Origin: Candidatus Tectimicrobiota bacterium
GTDB lineage: Bacteria > JACPUC01
NCBI GenBank assembly: GCA_016192455.1
Contig: JACPUC010000019.1
Location: 253,285 to 317,284, forward strand
Direction of reading: 5' to 3'
Length of the DNA stretch: 64,000 nt
The notes beneath the pieces were generated by a model. It saw nothing but the letters and a program-made list of their open reading frames with translations, was not told the DNA's origin and ran no database searches. A program made the position numbers and the translations under genes. Shown here in pieces: positions 18,756 to 26,984 of the stretch. Each line of letters starts with the position of its first letter. Position 1 is the stretch's first letter.

Positions 18756-19460
18756 ATGAACTGGCTTGATCTCATCATCCTTGCGCTGCTGCTCATCACC
18801 ACCATCTTCGGCTGGATCAACGGCATGGTGCGGGCGCTCTTCGGCTTTGCGGCGCTCATGCTCGGCGTGCTGGCGGCAAACCGCGGGGCCACGGCCGCCG
18901 GGCAGCTCGTGGTGGCTTACCTCACCAGCCCCACGGCGCGCACGGCGTTCTTCTATATCATCATCTTCCTGCTCGTCGCCTTCCTCACCATGATGGTGGG
19001 CAAGACCGTCACCAACCTGGTGAAGAAGGCCGGCCTGTCTCGCTTCGACCGCTTTTTGGGGGCCTTCTTCGGCTTGGCGAAGGGCTATGCGTTGGCCGCC
19101 CTGATCGTCATGCTGATCATGAGCGGCTTCGAGGACGGCAAGGCGATCGCCCGCCACTCCCGCCTGGCCCCGGTGTTGCAATCGGCCACCTTGTGGTTCC
19201 TAACGAATCTCCCGGAGGACCTCCGGCAGTTGCTCCCCCACGACGTGGTGGGGTTGACTCCCTCTCCTCGAATGGGAACGAACCCCGACAGCGAATACCG
19301 CGAGGCGCTGCAACGCCTACGTAGCTTCTTTGGCGTCCGCGATGCGCCACAGGAAGCCGAGTCGGCGGCGCCTGCAGTATCAAAGAGTCCCGGCGGTTCG
19401 AGTCGCTACTCGGAGCAGGGCCGCCGCGAACTCGATCAATCGATCGAGCGGAACGACTAA
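18756..19460 (+). CDS. cvpA: CvpA family membrane protein
   Basis: 234 residues. Four hydrophobic helices in the first roughly 130 residues match the CvpA/colicin V production family, opening with the typical MNWLDLIILALLL...GWINGMVRALFGF and containing FDRFLGAFFGLAKGYALAALIVML. The C-terminal roughly 100 residues are polar and variable. CvpA proteins are inner-membrane proteins tied to envelope stress resistance and, in enterics, colicin V export and the purF locus. GAGAGGAAGG lies about 10 nt before the ATG. Neighbours give no further hint of function. Confidence 0.85.
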   Translation: MNWLDLIILALLLITTIFGWINGMVRALFGFAALMLGVLAANRGATAAGQLVVAYLTSPTARTAFFYIIIFLLVAFLTMMVGKTVTNLVKKAGLSRFDRFLGAFFGLAKGYALAALIVMLIMSGFEDGKAIARHSRLAPVLQSATLWFLTNLPEDLRQLLPHDVVGLTPSPRMGTNPDSEYREALQRLRSFFGVRDAPQEAESAAPAVSKSPGGSSRYSEQGRRELDQSIERND

Positions 19461-19585
19461 GGCCCCCCTCCCGCACGTCCCGCGGCGCCGCGCTGCCTGG
19501 CTGACGGAGCGGCGCGGCAGCCGCCCTTGCTGCGTCGCGGTCGCCGCGCCGTAGCTCCCACCCCGGCTTGCGGAAGTGCTCCCTC

Positions 19586-20467
19586 ATGCAGTTCGCCGTC
19601 GAGCTGTGGCCCCGCGCCCCCGCCGCCGACATCGCTTTCCACGCCCGCCAGGCGGAGTACTGCGGCTTCTCGCGCCTCTGGGTGCGCGACATGCTGAGCG
19701 TGCCGTGGGAGGTGTGGACCGCGGTGAGCACCTGCCTGAGCGCCACCGAGCGCATCCGCCTCGGCGTCGACGTGACCAACCCCTACTCGCGCTCGCCGCT
19801 GGTCAGCGCCCACGCAGCCGCGACGCTCCATGAAACCTCGCGGGGGCGACTCGATCTCGGGCTGGGGAGAGGGATCGCCGGATTGCTGAGCCGCATGGGC
19901 TACGCCATGCGCGACGAGGCGCTGGGCGACTGCCTCGTGGCAATCCGCAGACTGCTGCGCGGAGAGAGCGTGACCCTGGAGAGCGCCGCCTTCCGCTTGA
20001 AGGATGCGAAGCTGCCCGTGGCAGCCGGCGCGGCGGGCCTGCCGATCTACTTGGCGGCGATGGAAGAAGAGGTGTTCCGTTTGGCCGCGGAGCAGGCCGA
20101 TGGGGCGCTGACGATCTCGTCAAACCCCGCGCTGCTGCGCAAGGCGCTCCTCTGGCTTCGCCAGGACGGCAAGGCGCGTCCGCTCTCGACGTGGCTCCCC
20201 TACAGCCTCTCCCGGGAGGCCCTCGAGGCGAAGATGGGGAACCTGCTGACGCGCCTGCCGCCGCAGCTTCTGGAACTCATGGAGATTGATCCGGCCCGCG
20301 ACTCCAACGAAGCGCTGCTGCGCCAGTGCACCATCTGCGGTCTGGACGAGCTGGCGCAGCGGAGCGCCGAGCTGGAGTCCCTGGGCGTCAACGAGATCAT
20401 CCTCGAGTACCACGAGCTGGATGATCTCCGCGGCCTGCGCGAGTTCATCGCCGCCCACGCATCGTAG
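19586..20467 (+). CDS. Luciferase-like (LLM class) F420- or flavin-dependent oxidoreductase
   Basis: 293 residues from the ATG at 19586 (MQFAVELWPRAP); a TTG at 19568 would add six. The TIM-barrel luciferase-like pattern is clear: AEYCGFSRLWVRDML, ERIRLGVDVTNPYSRSPLVSAHAAATLHE and RLDLGLGRG. The combination resembles F420-dependent methylene-H4MPT reductase-like members, but cofactor choice (FMN or F420) cannot be decided by eye. The substrate is unknown and the neighbours do not form a clear pathway with it. Confidence 0.8.
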   Translation: MQFAVELWPRAPAADIAFHARQAEYCGFSRLWVRDMLSVPWEVWTAVSTCLSATERIRLGVDVTNPYSRSPLVSAHAAATLHETSRGRLDLGLGRGIAGLLSRMGYAMRDEALGDCLVAIRRLLRGESVTLESAAFRLKDAKLPVAAGAAGLPIYLAAMEEEVFRLAAEQADGALTISSNPALLRKALLWLRQDGKARPLSTWLPYSLSREALEAKMGNLLTRLPPQLLELMEIDPARDSNEALLRQCTICGLDELAQRSAELESLGVNEIILEYHELDDLRGLREFIAAHAS

Positions 20468-20576
20468 CCGGGCTGCTCTGACGCGGTGCTCATGTTGCCG
20501 AGGTGGGCCGAGGCGAAGGGAGAATGCGCCGGCAGGGGATCAGCGCGCGCCGCGCCTGGAATGGAGGATTGACTGA

Positions 20577-21215
20577 CTACTGGTAGTACTCCCACTGGTC
20601 CGGTTTGCCGTCATTGTTCGTATCGATCTCAACCCGTTCGAGGCGGCCCTGCTCGTTGAAGTGCTGAACGCGGTCGAAGCTGCCGTCGTGGTTCGTATCG
20701 ATCTCGCTGCGCAGCAGAACGCGGTTGGCACGAAAATACTGGCGTTGGTCGATCTTCTTATCCTTGTTGGTGTCGAACTCGACGCGGAGAAGCTTGTCCT
20801 CGCCGTCGTAGTACTGGATTTGTTCGGGGATGCCGTCCTGGTCCTCATCAAGCTCAACGCGCACGAGCTTGCCCCCCTTCTCAAAATACTGCCGCTGGTC
20901 GATGATGCCGTCGAAGTTACTGTCGATCTCGAGGCGCACGAAGTTTGGTTCGGCGACCTGCTTCGGCGCCGCTTTCACGGCGGCGCCGGCCTTGCCGCCC
21001 TCCGGCGCGGGCGCCGGCGCCGCAGGTTGGGTCTGAGCCCTCGCCGACGAAGGGGGGAGCAGGCAGCCGGTCACCAGCAGCGCCATCCCCAACAGAACCC
21101 CCATGCCGGAGCAACCCCCGCCACGGCGCCCCCAGCCGCCCTTTCGCCTGCAGCCCGCCGCGCGCGCTTTGGCGGCCTCGCCACCCCGCTCAGCTCGCTC
21201 GTTCACACCGCTCAT
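20577..21215 (-). CDS. Putative lipoprotein with five DxNxDGxxD repeats
   Basis: 212 residues from the ATG at 21215, chosen because AAAGGTGG lies 8 nt upstream. A later ATG at 21104 would begin directly at the signal sequence. The hydrophobic stretch LLGMALLVTGC ends in a lipobox (LVTGC). A Pro/Ala linker follows. The C-terminal roughly 115 residues consist of five repeats of about 23 residues with consensus E-x-D-x-N-x-D-G-x-x-D-x-x-Q-Y-F...L-x-R-V. The Asp/Asn spacing is that of a calcium-binding loop (thrombospondin-3/EF-hand-like). Predicted surface or periplasmic lipoprotein; function unknown. It is 225 bp after the ChuX-like gene on the same strand. Confidence 0.6.
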   Translation of the reverse strand: MSGVNERAERGGEAAKARAAGCRRKGGWGRRGGGCSGMGVLLGMALLVTGCLLPPSSARAQTQPAAPAPAPEGGKAGAAVKAAPKQVAEPNFVRLEIDSNFDGIIDQRQYFEKGGKLVRVELDEDQDGIPEQIQYYDGEDKLLRVEFDTNKDKKIDQRQYFRANRVLLRSEIDTNHDGSFDRVQHFNEQGRLERVEIDTNNDGKPDQWEYYQ

Positions 21216-21440
21216 AAGCCGATCCACCTTTGTCGATGCCAGCCTGGACCCAACTCCCGGAATCCACCTCCTGGCCCCCAACCCCTGCAACCCAGCCTGG
21301 GCGCAGCTTCGTTCAACCGCGCCGCGGGGAAGCGATGTCTGGATTCCCCGCTCCGCTGGCGGCACGGCGGCCGGCGCAGGCGCGCCTGACTCCCCGCCGA
21401 CGGGCGAGGGCGCCAACCCGGGCGACGGCATCGCCGCCCC

Positions 21441-21812
21441 CTAGCGGCCATACCTCGCTTTCAACGCCTCGTAGCGCGCGTGCTTCTCGCGGTCAAGTGT
21501 TCCCGCGGCGTCGTAGAGCTTGCTGAACGTGAAGCGCACGACGGGCTGGTCTTCGGCATCGAGGTAGTGAATGCCGTAGCTGATCTTGCCGCCGAGGCAG
21601 AAGCTCGGCGCCTCGACGAAGCGGACCGATCGCACCGCTTCCCACTGGAAGTGGATGTGCCAGGAGCCGTTCTCTATCGTCGCCCAGCCACCCGCCTCCT
21701 CGTACTTCACCTCGTCCGCGTTGACGAATCCTTCCGAGATGGCGCGGCTGTCACCGATGATACAGCAGATGTCCGGCATTGCCAGCAGATCACGAAGGAG
21801 ATCCTGTTTCAT
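21441..21812 (-). CDS. Small protein resembling the ChuX/HutX heme-utilisation fold
   Basis: 123 residues. Its ATG overlaps the stop of the cbiA gene by 4 nt (ATGA), so translation is coupled. The second half follows the ChuX/HemS pattern: GGWATIENGSWHIHF, then VRFVEAP...GIHYLDAEDQPVVRFTF...REKHARYEALKARYG, equivalent to the ERKFMG...FNKEG...LKIFLGRD...FHTL region of ChuX. The match is by pattern only and the N-terminus is shorter than in ChuX. Given its coupling to a cobalamin gene, tetrapyrrole binding is a reasonable guess but is inference. Confidence 0.45.
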   Translation of the reverse strand: MKQDLLRDLLAMPDICCIIGDSRAISEGFVNADEVKYEEAGGWATIENGSWHIHFQWEAVRSVRFVEAPSFCLGGKISYGIHYLDAEDQPVVRFTFSKLYDAAGTLDREKHARYEALKARYGR

Positions 21813-23245
21813 AGCGAGAATCCCTTCCCACGGCCGGCGCAGGAGGCCACGAATCCGTGGGCAAACTGTGGGTTCGAGCTGAAGTGCAGGTGGACATAGC
21901 CACCCAGGCAGCGGCCGATCTGATACCCTTCGGCGCGGGGGGCGGCGCTTCGCTCCTCGCGCCCGCTGCGCAGGCGGTAGGCGCGCGGCACGCTCGCCGG
22001 CATGTCGAGCAGCTCGGAGTAATGGAACTCATGCCCGCGCGCGCGCATCCCCGCCGGCGCCAGGATGGTCGGCGCCGTCTGCTCCACCTCGACGTAGCCG
22101 ATGGCGCTCAGGCGCGGCACCATGCGGGTGCGGCCGGGGAAGACGCCCACCATCTCGTGCTCCGCCCCCGCCGCGTCGATGATCGCCTCGCAGAGGTACA
22201 TGAATCCGCCGCACTCCGCGTAGATGGGCTGCTGCGCCGCGGCAAATTGTGTGATGGCCAGGCGCATGCCGCCATTGGCCTCCAGGCGCGCCGCGAACAC
22301 CTCGGGGTAGCCGCCCCCCAGGTAGAGGCCCTGGAGGCCGGGGGGCAGGGTGGCGTCCCGCAGCGGGCTAAAGAGCACCAGCTCGGCCCCCAGCCGGCGC
22401 AGCAACTCCAGGTTCTCCTCATAGTAGAAGCAGAAGACCTCGTCGAAGGCAACCCCAATTCGGGGCCGAGCCTGGCCCCTGGGCACGGCAGCCCACCGGG
22501 GATCGCCATCCGTGCCGGCCACGTCGGTCGAGGAGCCGGCGGGCGCCGGGGGGTAGCGACGCGCCAGCGCCAGGAGTCGATCGAGGTCCACGTGCGCCTC
22601 GACGGCGGCGGCGAGCCGCGCGAAGAACTCCGGCGGCAGGCTCAGCTCGGCGCTCGTCACCAGCCCGAGGTGGCGTTCCGGCATGCTGATCGCGTCATTC
22701 TGGAGGACGTAGCCGAGCGCCGAGGAGCGACAGCGCGACCGCATCGCCTCGTCGAGGTAGCGGTAGTGTCCTTCACCCCCAACGCGGTTGAAGATGACGC
22801 CGGCCAGGGCAAGGTCTGGATCGAACTGCTCGAAGCCGAGCACCACGGCGGCGCCGCTGCGGGCCATGCTGCCGGCATCGACGACAAGCACCACCGGCGC
22901 GCCGAGGCGCTTGGCGATCTGCGCCGTGCTCCCCTCCTCGCTCAGGCCGCTGGAACCGTCGAAGAGGCCCATCACCCCCTCGATGAGGCAGACCTCGGCC
23001 TCTCTGGAATACCTGGCGTAGAGCCGGGCAAGGGCTGGCGGCGAGAGCATCCAGCTATCGAGGTTGTGCGAGGGCACGCCGGCCGCGCTGCGGTGGTGGC
23101 CGGGATCGATGAAGTCCGGCCCGGCCTTGAAGGGCTGCACGCGCACCCCTCGTTTGCGGAGCGCCGCCAGCAGACCGAGGGTGATCGTCGTCTTGCCGAC
23201 GCCGCTGTGGGTCCCCGCGATGACCAGCGACCCGGAAGCCGCCAC
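21809..23245 (-). CDS. cbiA: Cobyrinic acid a,c-diamide synthase
   Basis: 478 residues from a GTG at 23245 with GGAAGGGAG just upstream. It has an N-terminal P-loop amidoligase domain (LVIAGTHSGVGKTTITLGLLAALRKRG, FKAGPDFIDPGHH, EGVMGLFDG) and a C-terminal type-1 glutaminase domain with the nucleophile in AECGGFMYLCE and a later His in GGYVHLHFSSNP. It amidates the a and c side chains of cobyrinate using glutamine and ATP in cobalamin synthesis. It lies in the order cobD, cbiB, cbiA on the minus strand and overlaps the ChuX-like gene by 4 nt. CobB, the hydrogenobyrinate enzyme of the aerobic route, is the close alternative. Confidence 0.93.
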   Translation of the reverse strand: MAASGSLVIAGTHSGVGKTTITLGLLAALRKRGVRVQPFKAGPDFIDPGHHRSAAGVPSHNLDSWMLSPPALARLYARYSREAEVCLIEGVMGLFDGSSGLSEEGSTAQIAKRLGAPVVLVVDAGSMARSGAAVVLGFEQFDPDLALAGVIFNRVGGEGHYRYLDEAMRSRCRSSALGYVLQNDAISMPERHLGLVTSAELSLPPEFFARLAAAVEAHVDLDRLLALARRYPPAPAGSSTDVAGTDGDPRWAAVPRGQARPRIGVAFDEVFCFYYEENLELLRRLGAELVLFSPLRDATLPPGLQGLYLGGGYPEVFAARLEANGGMRLAITQFAAAQQPIYAECGGFMYLCEAIIDAAGAEHEMVGVFPGRTRMVPRLSAIGYVEVEQTAPTILAPAGMRARGHEFHYSELLDMPASVPRAYRLRSGREERSAAPRAEGYQIGRCLGGYVHLHFSSNPQFAHGFVASCAGRGKGFSL

Positions 23246-23396
23246 CGTTGCTCCCTTCCACGCTCGGCCTGGAGGGCCGGGCAGCAGCCCAGCCTTGCAG
23301 GCCCCAGGCAGGTGGTGCAGGCTTACCTCCGCGGCTCGGAGACCACCTGCAAGGCACGAGCTGCGCGCACACTCGAAGAGGGAGCGCCCGCCGCTC

Positions 23397-24359
23397 TTAC
23401 CAGTTTCCCGACCACCGCGCGAGGAGGAGGCGCAAGAGCACGCCGGCGGCACTGCCGCACGCGGTCATGATGAGGACGAGCCGGTTGGCGGCTCGGATGT
23501 CGCTCCGTGCCAACGGACGCTCCTGGTCGCCGAGGCTGGGCTTGCAGGAAGGAACTCCCTGATAGGCGCTTGGCCCGCCGAGCCGCACGCCGAGGGCGCC
23601 GGCCACGGCGGCCTCGGGCACGCCGGCGTTGGGGCTCGGGTGGCGGGCATGATCGCGTCGGACGATGCGCCAGGCCGCGGCGCCGCGCCGCAACGAGAAC
23701 GAGGCGGCAAGGACGAGGAGCCCGGCGGCGAGCCGCGCCGGCAGGTAGTTTAGCACATCATCGAGGCGCGCCGCAGCCCAACCGAAACGCTCGTACCGCG
23801 GGGTGCGGTACCCCACCATGGAATCGAGGGTGTTCACCGCTTTGTAGGCGAGCGCCCACGGAGCACCGCCGACCAGGGCATAGCAGATCGGCGCGAGAAC
23901 CCCGTCCACGCCGTTCTCCGCAACCGACTCCACCGCCGCCCGTATCACTTCCTGCTCGGAGAGCTGCGCGGCATCCCGTCCGACGATCATCCCCACGGCG
24001 GCGCGGGCCGCCTCGAGGTCGCCGCGCGCCAGGGCCGCTTCGACGCGCAGGCTCTCCTGCCACAGGCTGCGCGCCGCGAAGGTGGTAAAGAGGAGCCAGA
24101 CCTCGAGCGCCCACGCGACGGAGGCCCCGAACGCCGCCGCCAGGCGCTGCAGAGCCACCGTCGCCGCAACGGTTCCCCCCACCGTGAGGAGCACGAGAAG
24201 GATGCCGGCGGCGCGCTGCGTGCCGCGGCGGCCGTAGAGGCGCCGCTCCAGGAGCCGGATGAGCCGGCCGAGGCCGCGAACCGGGTGCGGCATCGCCCGG
24301 GGATCGCCGAGCAGCGCATCGAGGAGCAGCGCCGCGAGGAACGCCGAGATGAGCCACAT
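23397..24359 (-). CDS. cbiB: Adenosylcobinamide-phosphate synthase CbiB
   Basis: 320 residues. This integral membrane enzyme attaches aminopropanol or its phosphate to adenosylcobyric acid. Family motifs are all visible: LLDALLGDPRAMPHPVRGLGRLI at the N-terminus, AAVESVAENGVDGVLAPICYALVGGAPWALAYKAVNTLDSMVGY, then HPSPNAGVPEAAVAGALGVRLGGP. Several hydrophobic helices are present. No strong ribosome site is seen before the ATG. It sits between cobD (129 bp upstream) and cbiA (151 bp downstream). Confidence 0.95.
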   Translation of the reverse strand: MWLISAFLAALLLDALLGDPRAMPHPVRGLGRLIRLLERRLYGRRGTQRAAGILLVLLTVGGTVAATVALQRLAAAFGASVAWALEVWLLFTTFAARSLWQESLRVEAALARGDLEAARAAVGMIVGRDAAQLSEQEVIRAAVESVAENGVDGVLAPICYALVGGAPWALAYKAVNTLDSMVGYRTPRYERFGWAAARLDDVLNYLPARLAAGLLVLAASFSLRRGAAAWRIVRRDHARHPSPNAGVPEAAVAGALGVRLGGPSAYQGVPSCKPSLGDQERPLARSDIRAANRLVLIMTACGSAAGVLLRLLLARWSGNW

Positions 24360-24488
24360 GGCACAGGGCAGAGCCGGGAAGGGGGAGTCGGCGGCACATG
24401 GGGCGGCCGGTGAGCCGCCATCCTTCGGCCGACAGCGAGATGGGTCGGCCGAACCAGAGCGCCGCAGGGGCGCGCCTGCAGTATCAGC

Positions 24489-25607
24489 TCAGGGGGGTGC
24501 GGCGCAGCCGTCCTCGTCGAGGAGGTGCCGCAAGGCCGCCAGCAGCCGCTGGTTGTCGCCCGGCTGGCGCACGGCGATGCGGACGTACCGCTCGCCCAGC
24601 CCGCGCACCGTCGTGCAATCCCGCACCAGCAGCCCCCGGGCCGCCAGGCGGGCGCAAAGCTGGCCGGCGCTGAGGTGGGTCCCCTCGAGTTTCACCAGGA
24701 GGAAGTTTGCCTGGCTCGGCAAGGGGCGCAGGGCGGCGAACGAGCTGAGCTGGGCGAACAGGTTCCGCCGCTCCTCGGCAACGAAGAGCCGCGTCTGCTG
24801 CGCAAATCCGTCGGCGCCGAGCATCGCCAGCCCGGCCACCTGGGCCAGGGTATTGACGGACCAGGGCGGCTGGGCCTCCTGCAAGCGCGCCACCGTGGCC
24901 GGCTGCCCGACCAGGTAGCCGAGCCGCAGCCCGGGGATGGCGTAGAGCTTCGTGAACGAGCGCACCAGGAGGAGCTGGGGGTGCGCCGCCGCCTGCCGGA
25001 CCAACCGGCTCACCTCCACGCCGGCGGCAAAATCGGCGAAGACCGCGTCGAGCGCCAGGATGGTGCGCGAGTCCTCGCACGCTTCGAGCACCTCCTGGAG
25101 AGCGGCCGGGGAGAGCATCGACCCCGTGGGGCTGTGTGGATGACCGAGGAAGAGGAGATCGACCTTGGGGACCTGCCTGACAAGCTCCTGGTGATCGAGG
25201 GTAAAGTCCTCCTCGCGGGCGATGAGGAAGGTGACGGTGGCGCCGACTCGACAGGCGACCGCCTCATACTCACTGAAGGCGGGTACGGGAATGAGGACGC
25301 GGCGCGGGCGCAGGGCCGTGCCGAGCAGATGCAAAAGTTCGCACGAGCCGTTGCCGACGAGAATGGCCTCGGAGCCGACGCCGTACTCTGCCGCGAGACG
25401 CTCCCGCAGGCTCTCCGCCCGCGGTTCGGGGTAGTGCCGCACCAGGCCCGGCGCCTGGGCGAGCACCGTTTCGAGCTGCGCGGGTGGGCCGAGGGGATTG
25501 AGGCTGGCACTGAAATCGAGGATGGCATCGGGATCGAGAGCCTGCTCCCGCGCGGCACGCCAGATATTGCCGCCATGAACATCCCGCATAGGATCTCGGC
25601 GAGGCAT
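24489..25607 (-). CDS. cobD: L-threonine-O-3-phosphate decarboxylase CobD (HisC-like aminotransferase)
   Basis: 372 residues, a fold-type I PLP enzyme. VHGGNIW near the N-terminus and DFSASLNPLGPP match CobD. The PLP lysine is in LVRSFTKLYAIPGLRLGYLVG, and VRDCTTVRGLGERYVRIAVR closes the family pattern. It makes (R)-1-amino-2-propanol phosphate for the cobalamin lower linker, the substrate of CbiB encoded next. Its ATG follows the stop of the FlK-like thioesterase by 3 nt. Histidinol-phosphate aminotransferase is the alternative, but the cobalamin neighbours favour CobD. Confidence 0.9.
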   Translation of the reverse strand: MPRRDPMRDVHGGNIWRAAREQALDPDAILDFSASLNPLGPPAQLETVLAQAPGLVRHYPEPRAESLRERLAAEYGVGSEAILVGNGSCELLHLLGTALRPRRVLIPVPAFSEYEAVACRVGATVTFLIAREEDFTLDHQELVRQVPKVDLLFLGHPHSPTGSMLSPAALQEVLEACEDSRTILALDAVFADFAAGVEVSRLVRQAAAHPQLLLVRSFTKLYAIPGLRLGYLVGQPATVARLQEAQPPWSVNTLAQVAGLAMLGADGFAQQTRLFVAEERRNLFAQLSSFAALRPLPSQANFLLVKLEGTHLSAGQLCARLAARGLLVRDCTTVRGLGERYVRIAVRQPGDNQRLLAALRHLLDEDGCAAPP

Positions 25608-25610
25608 CTC

Positions 25611-26036
25611 TCAGCGCCCGCGCGCCTCACCGCGAAAGCGCTGCTCGACGTTGGCGAGGAAGCGGTCGCTCCGCACCCAGACGCGCTCGTGCGTTCCTTC
25701 ACCGATGAGGCCAGCCTCGTCATGCGCCTCGACCGTGAAGACGATGCGCCGCCCATCGAAAAAGCGCGTCGTCGCCCGCACCACGACGTCGCGCCCGGGG
25801 GGAGTGGCGGCGAGGTGCTTGACGTGGACCGCCACGCCGACCGTCATCGAACCGTCCGGCAGCGTAGGCGCCAAGGCCCGCAGCGAGGCCTGCTCCATCA
25901 GGCCGATCATCACCGGCGTGGCCAGGACGCTGGCGCCGTTGTTCCCCATATCGTCGGCGGTATGTTTCGATTCCACACGCAGCCGCACCTCTCCCGCCAT
26001 GCCGAGCGCGAATGGCGTCTGATTGCCGTTTACCAC
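25611..26036 (-). CDS. Thioesterase of the fluoroacetyl-CoA thioesterase (FlK) type
   Basis: 141 residues from a GTG at 26036 (AGAGGA about 4 nt upstream); the ATG at 26000 would remove the conserved start of the hotdog domain. It follows FlK block by block: VLATPVMIGLMEQASLRALAP, VHVKHLAATPPG, then GLIGEGTHERVWV. The three FlK catalytic residues have equivalents: Thr in LATP, Glu in GLMEQ and His in VKHLAATPP. FlK-like proteins hydrolyse short acyl-CoA esters; fluoroacetyl-CoA is only one member's substrate. Here the gene is coupled to cobD (3-nt gap), so the natural substrate is open. Confidence 0.75.
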   Translation of the reverse strand: MVNGNQTPFALGMAGEVRLRVESKHTADDMGNNGASVLATPVMIGLMEQASLRALAPTLPDGSMTVGVAVHVKHLAATPPGRDVVVRATTRFFDGRRIVFTVEAHDEAGLIGEGTHERVWVRSDRFLANVEQRFRGEARGR

Positions 26037-26142
26037 CCCGTCCTCTGAAGCTGTGCGAGAAACCCGGCGGCGGCGCGCTCCCGGCAGCCAGCCTTCCCCC
26101 CGGCACCACCCCGGCGCTGCTGCTGACGCGGCGCCTCGAGTC

Positions 26143-26442
26143 TCAGCTCTTGAACGCTTTCGTGGCGGCAACGAGCCCCGGCTGCCCGCCCATCAGGTAG
26201 GCGACCTGCACGGTCTCCCGCACCTCCGCCTCCGAGGCGCCCGCTTCACGAGCCTGGTCCGCCAGCACCGCAACGCCGGTCTCATGGTTCAGGATCGCAT
26301 CGACGAGCATCATCATGAGAATCTTCACCCGCTTCGGCAGGGCGGCATCCCGTAGGACGAGTCCATGAAGGTCCTGCAGCTTTCCGAGCAGCTCCGTGTC
26401 GTTGTTCTCCAGCGCAATAATAAATGGTGACTTCCTGACCAT
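26143..26442 (-). CDS. Carboxymuconolactone decarboxylase-like (AhpD fold) protein without active-site Cys
   Basis: 99 residues. AGAGGG lies 6 nt before the ATG. The sequence follows the CMD/AhpD pattern (KRVKILMMMLVDAILNHETGVAVLADQAREAGASEAEVRETVQVAYLMGGQPGL), but there is no cysteine, so the peroxidase-type CxxC chemistry of AhpD is excluded. It lies 106 bp upstream of the FlK-like gene on the same strand and is the first gene of the minus-strand cobalamin group. The function of this Cys-less subgroup is unknown. Confidence 0.7.
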   Translation of the reverse strand: MVRKSPFIIALENNDTELLGKLQDLHGLVLRDAALPKRVKILMMMLVDAILNHETGVAVLADQAREAGASEAEVRETVQVAYLMGGQPGLVAATKAFKS

Positions 26443-26736
26443 TGCAGACCCTCTTAGGCGGCGCCTGAGCCTCTTCGCTCCCTCAGCCGAGAAGGAAGCC
26501 GTGGAAGAACGACCGCGGCAGGCAGGCTACCAGGTCTCCCCAGCGCCGTCAACGGCGCGCCCGGTTGCTCAGCGGTTCGCAGCGGCTCGCGCACGCCTCT
26601 GGGCGCGGGCCGTGACGCCGACGCCGGTGCCAGTCGCCGCCAGCTTGGGGAAACGAGCCGGTCTCAGCGCCTGCCCAGTCTCACGAGCTGGCGGCGGGCC
26701 GAGGGGAGAGGCCTGGCGCCTGTCTCAGCCCTCCCC

Positions 26737-26764
26737 TTGTCACCAGGCTCGAATCAACTATACT
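26737..26764 (+). promoter_or_regulatory. Promoter upstream of the IspH-UbiA gene
   Basis: TTGTCA (26737-26742), a 16-bp spacer and TATACT (26759-26764). It lies in the 542-bp gap 26443-26984, which shows no gene. The leader to the ATG at 26985 would be about 215 nt. Confidence 0.5.
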
Positions 26765-26984
26765 TTCAGTCGAAAGCGTGCGGCTTCAGGCAGCAAATCA
26801 GTGAGGGTCAGCAGGCCACGGCCCCAGGAGCTCGCGGGCGTGTTGCCGGCATTTCCTGGGGCGAGACGGAAGAAGGAGCTGCTTCCATGCCCTGCATCCT
26901 CCCCTGCCGAGCCTGAGCACGGCGCGCGGCAGGTATCAGGAGTGAGCGGAAAGCAGAGAAGCGTAGGCGAGAAGAGGCAGGAAG

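Noticed and set aside
26443-26984. Cobalamin riboswitch upstream of the B12 genes
   Set aside because: I looked for the conserved B12-box-like core before the first minus-strand gene and before cobD and saw nothing convincing.
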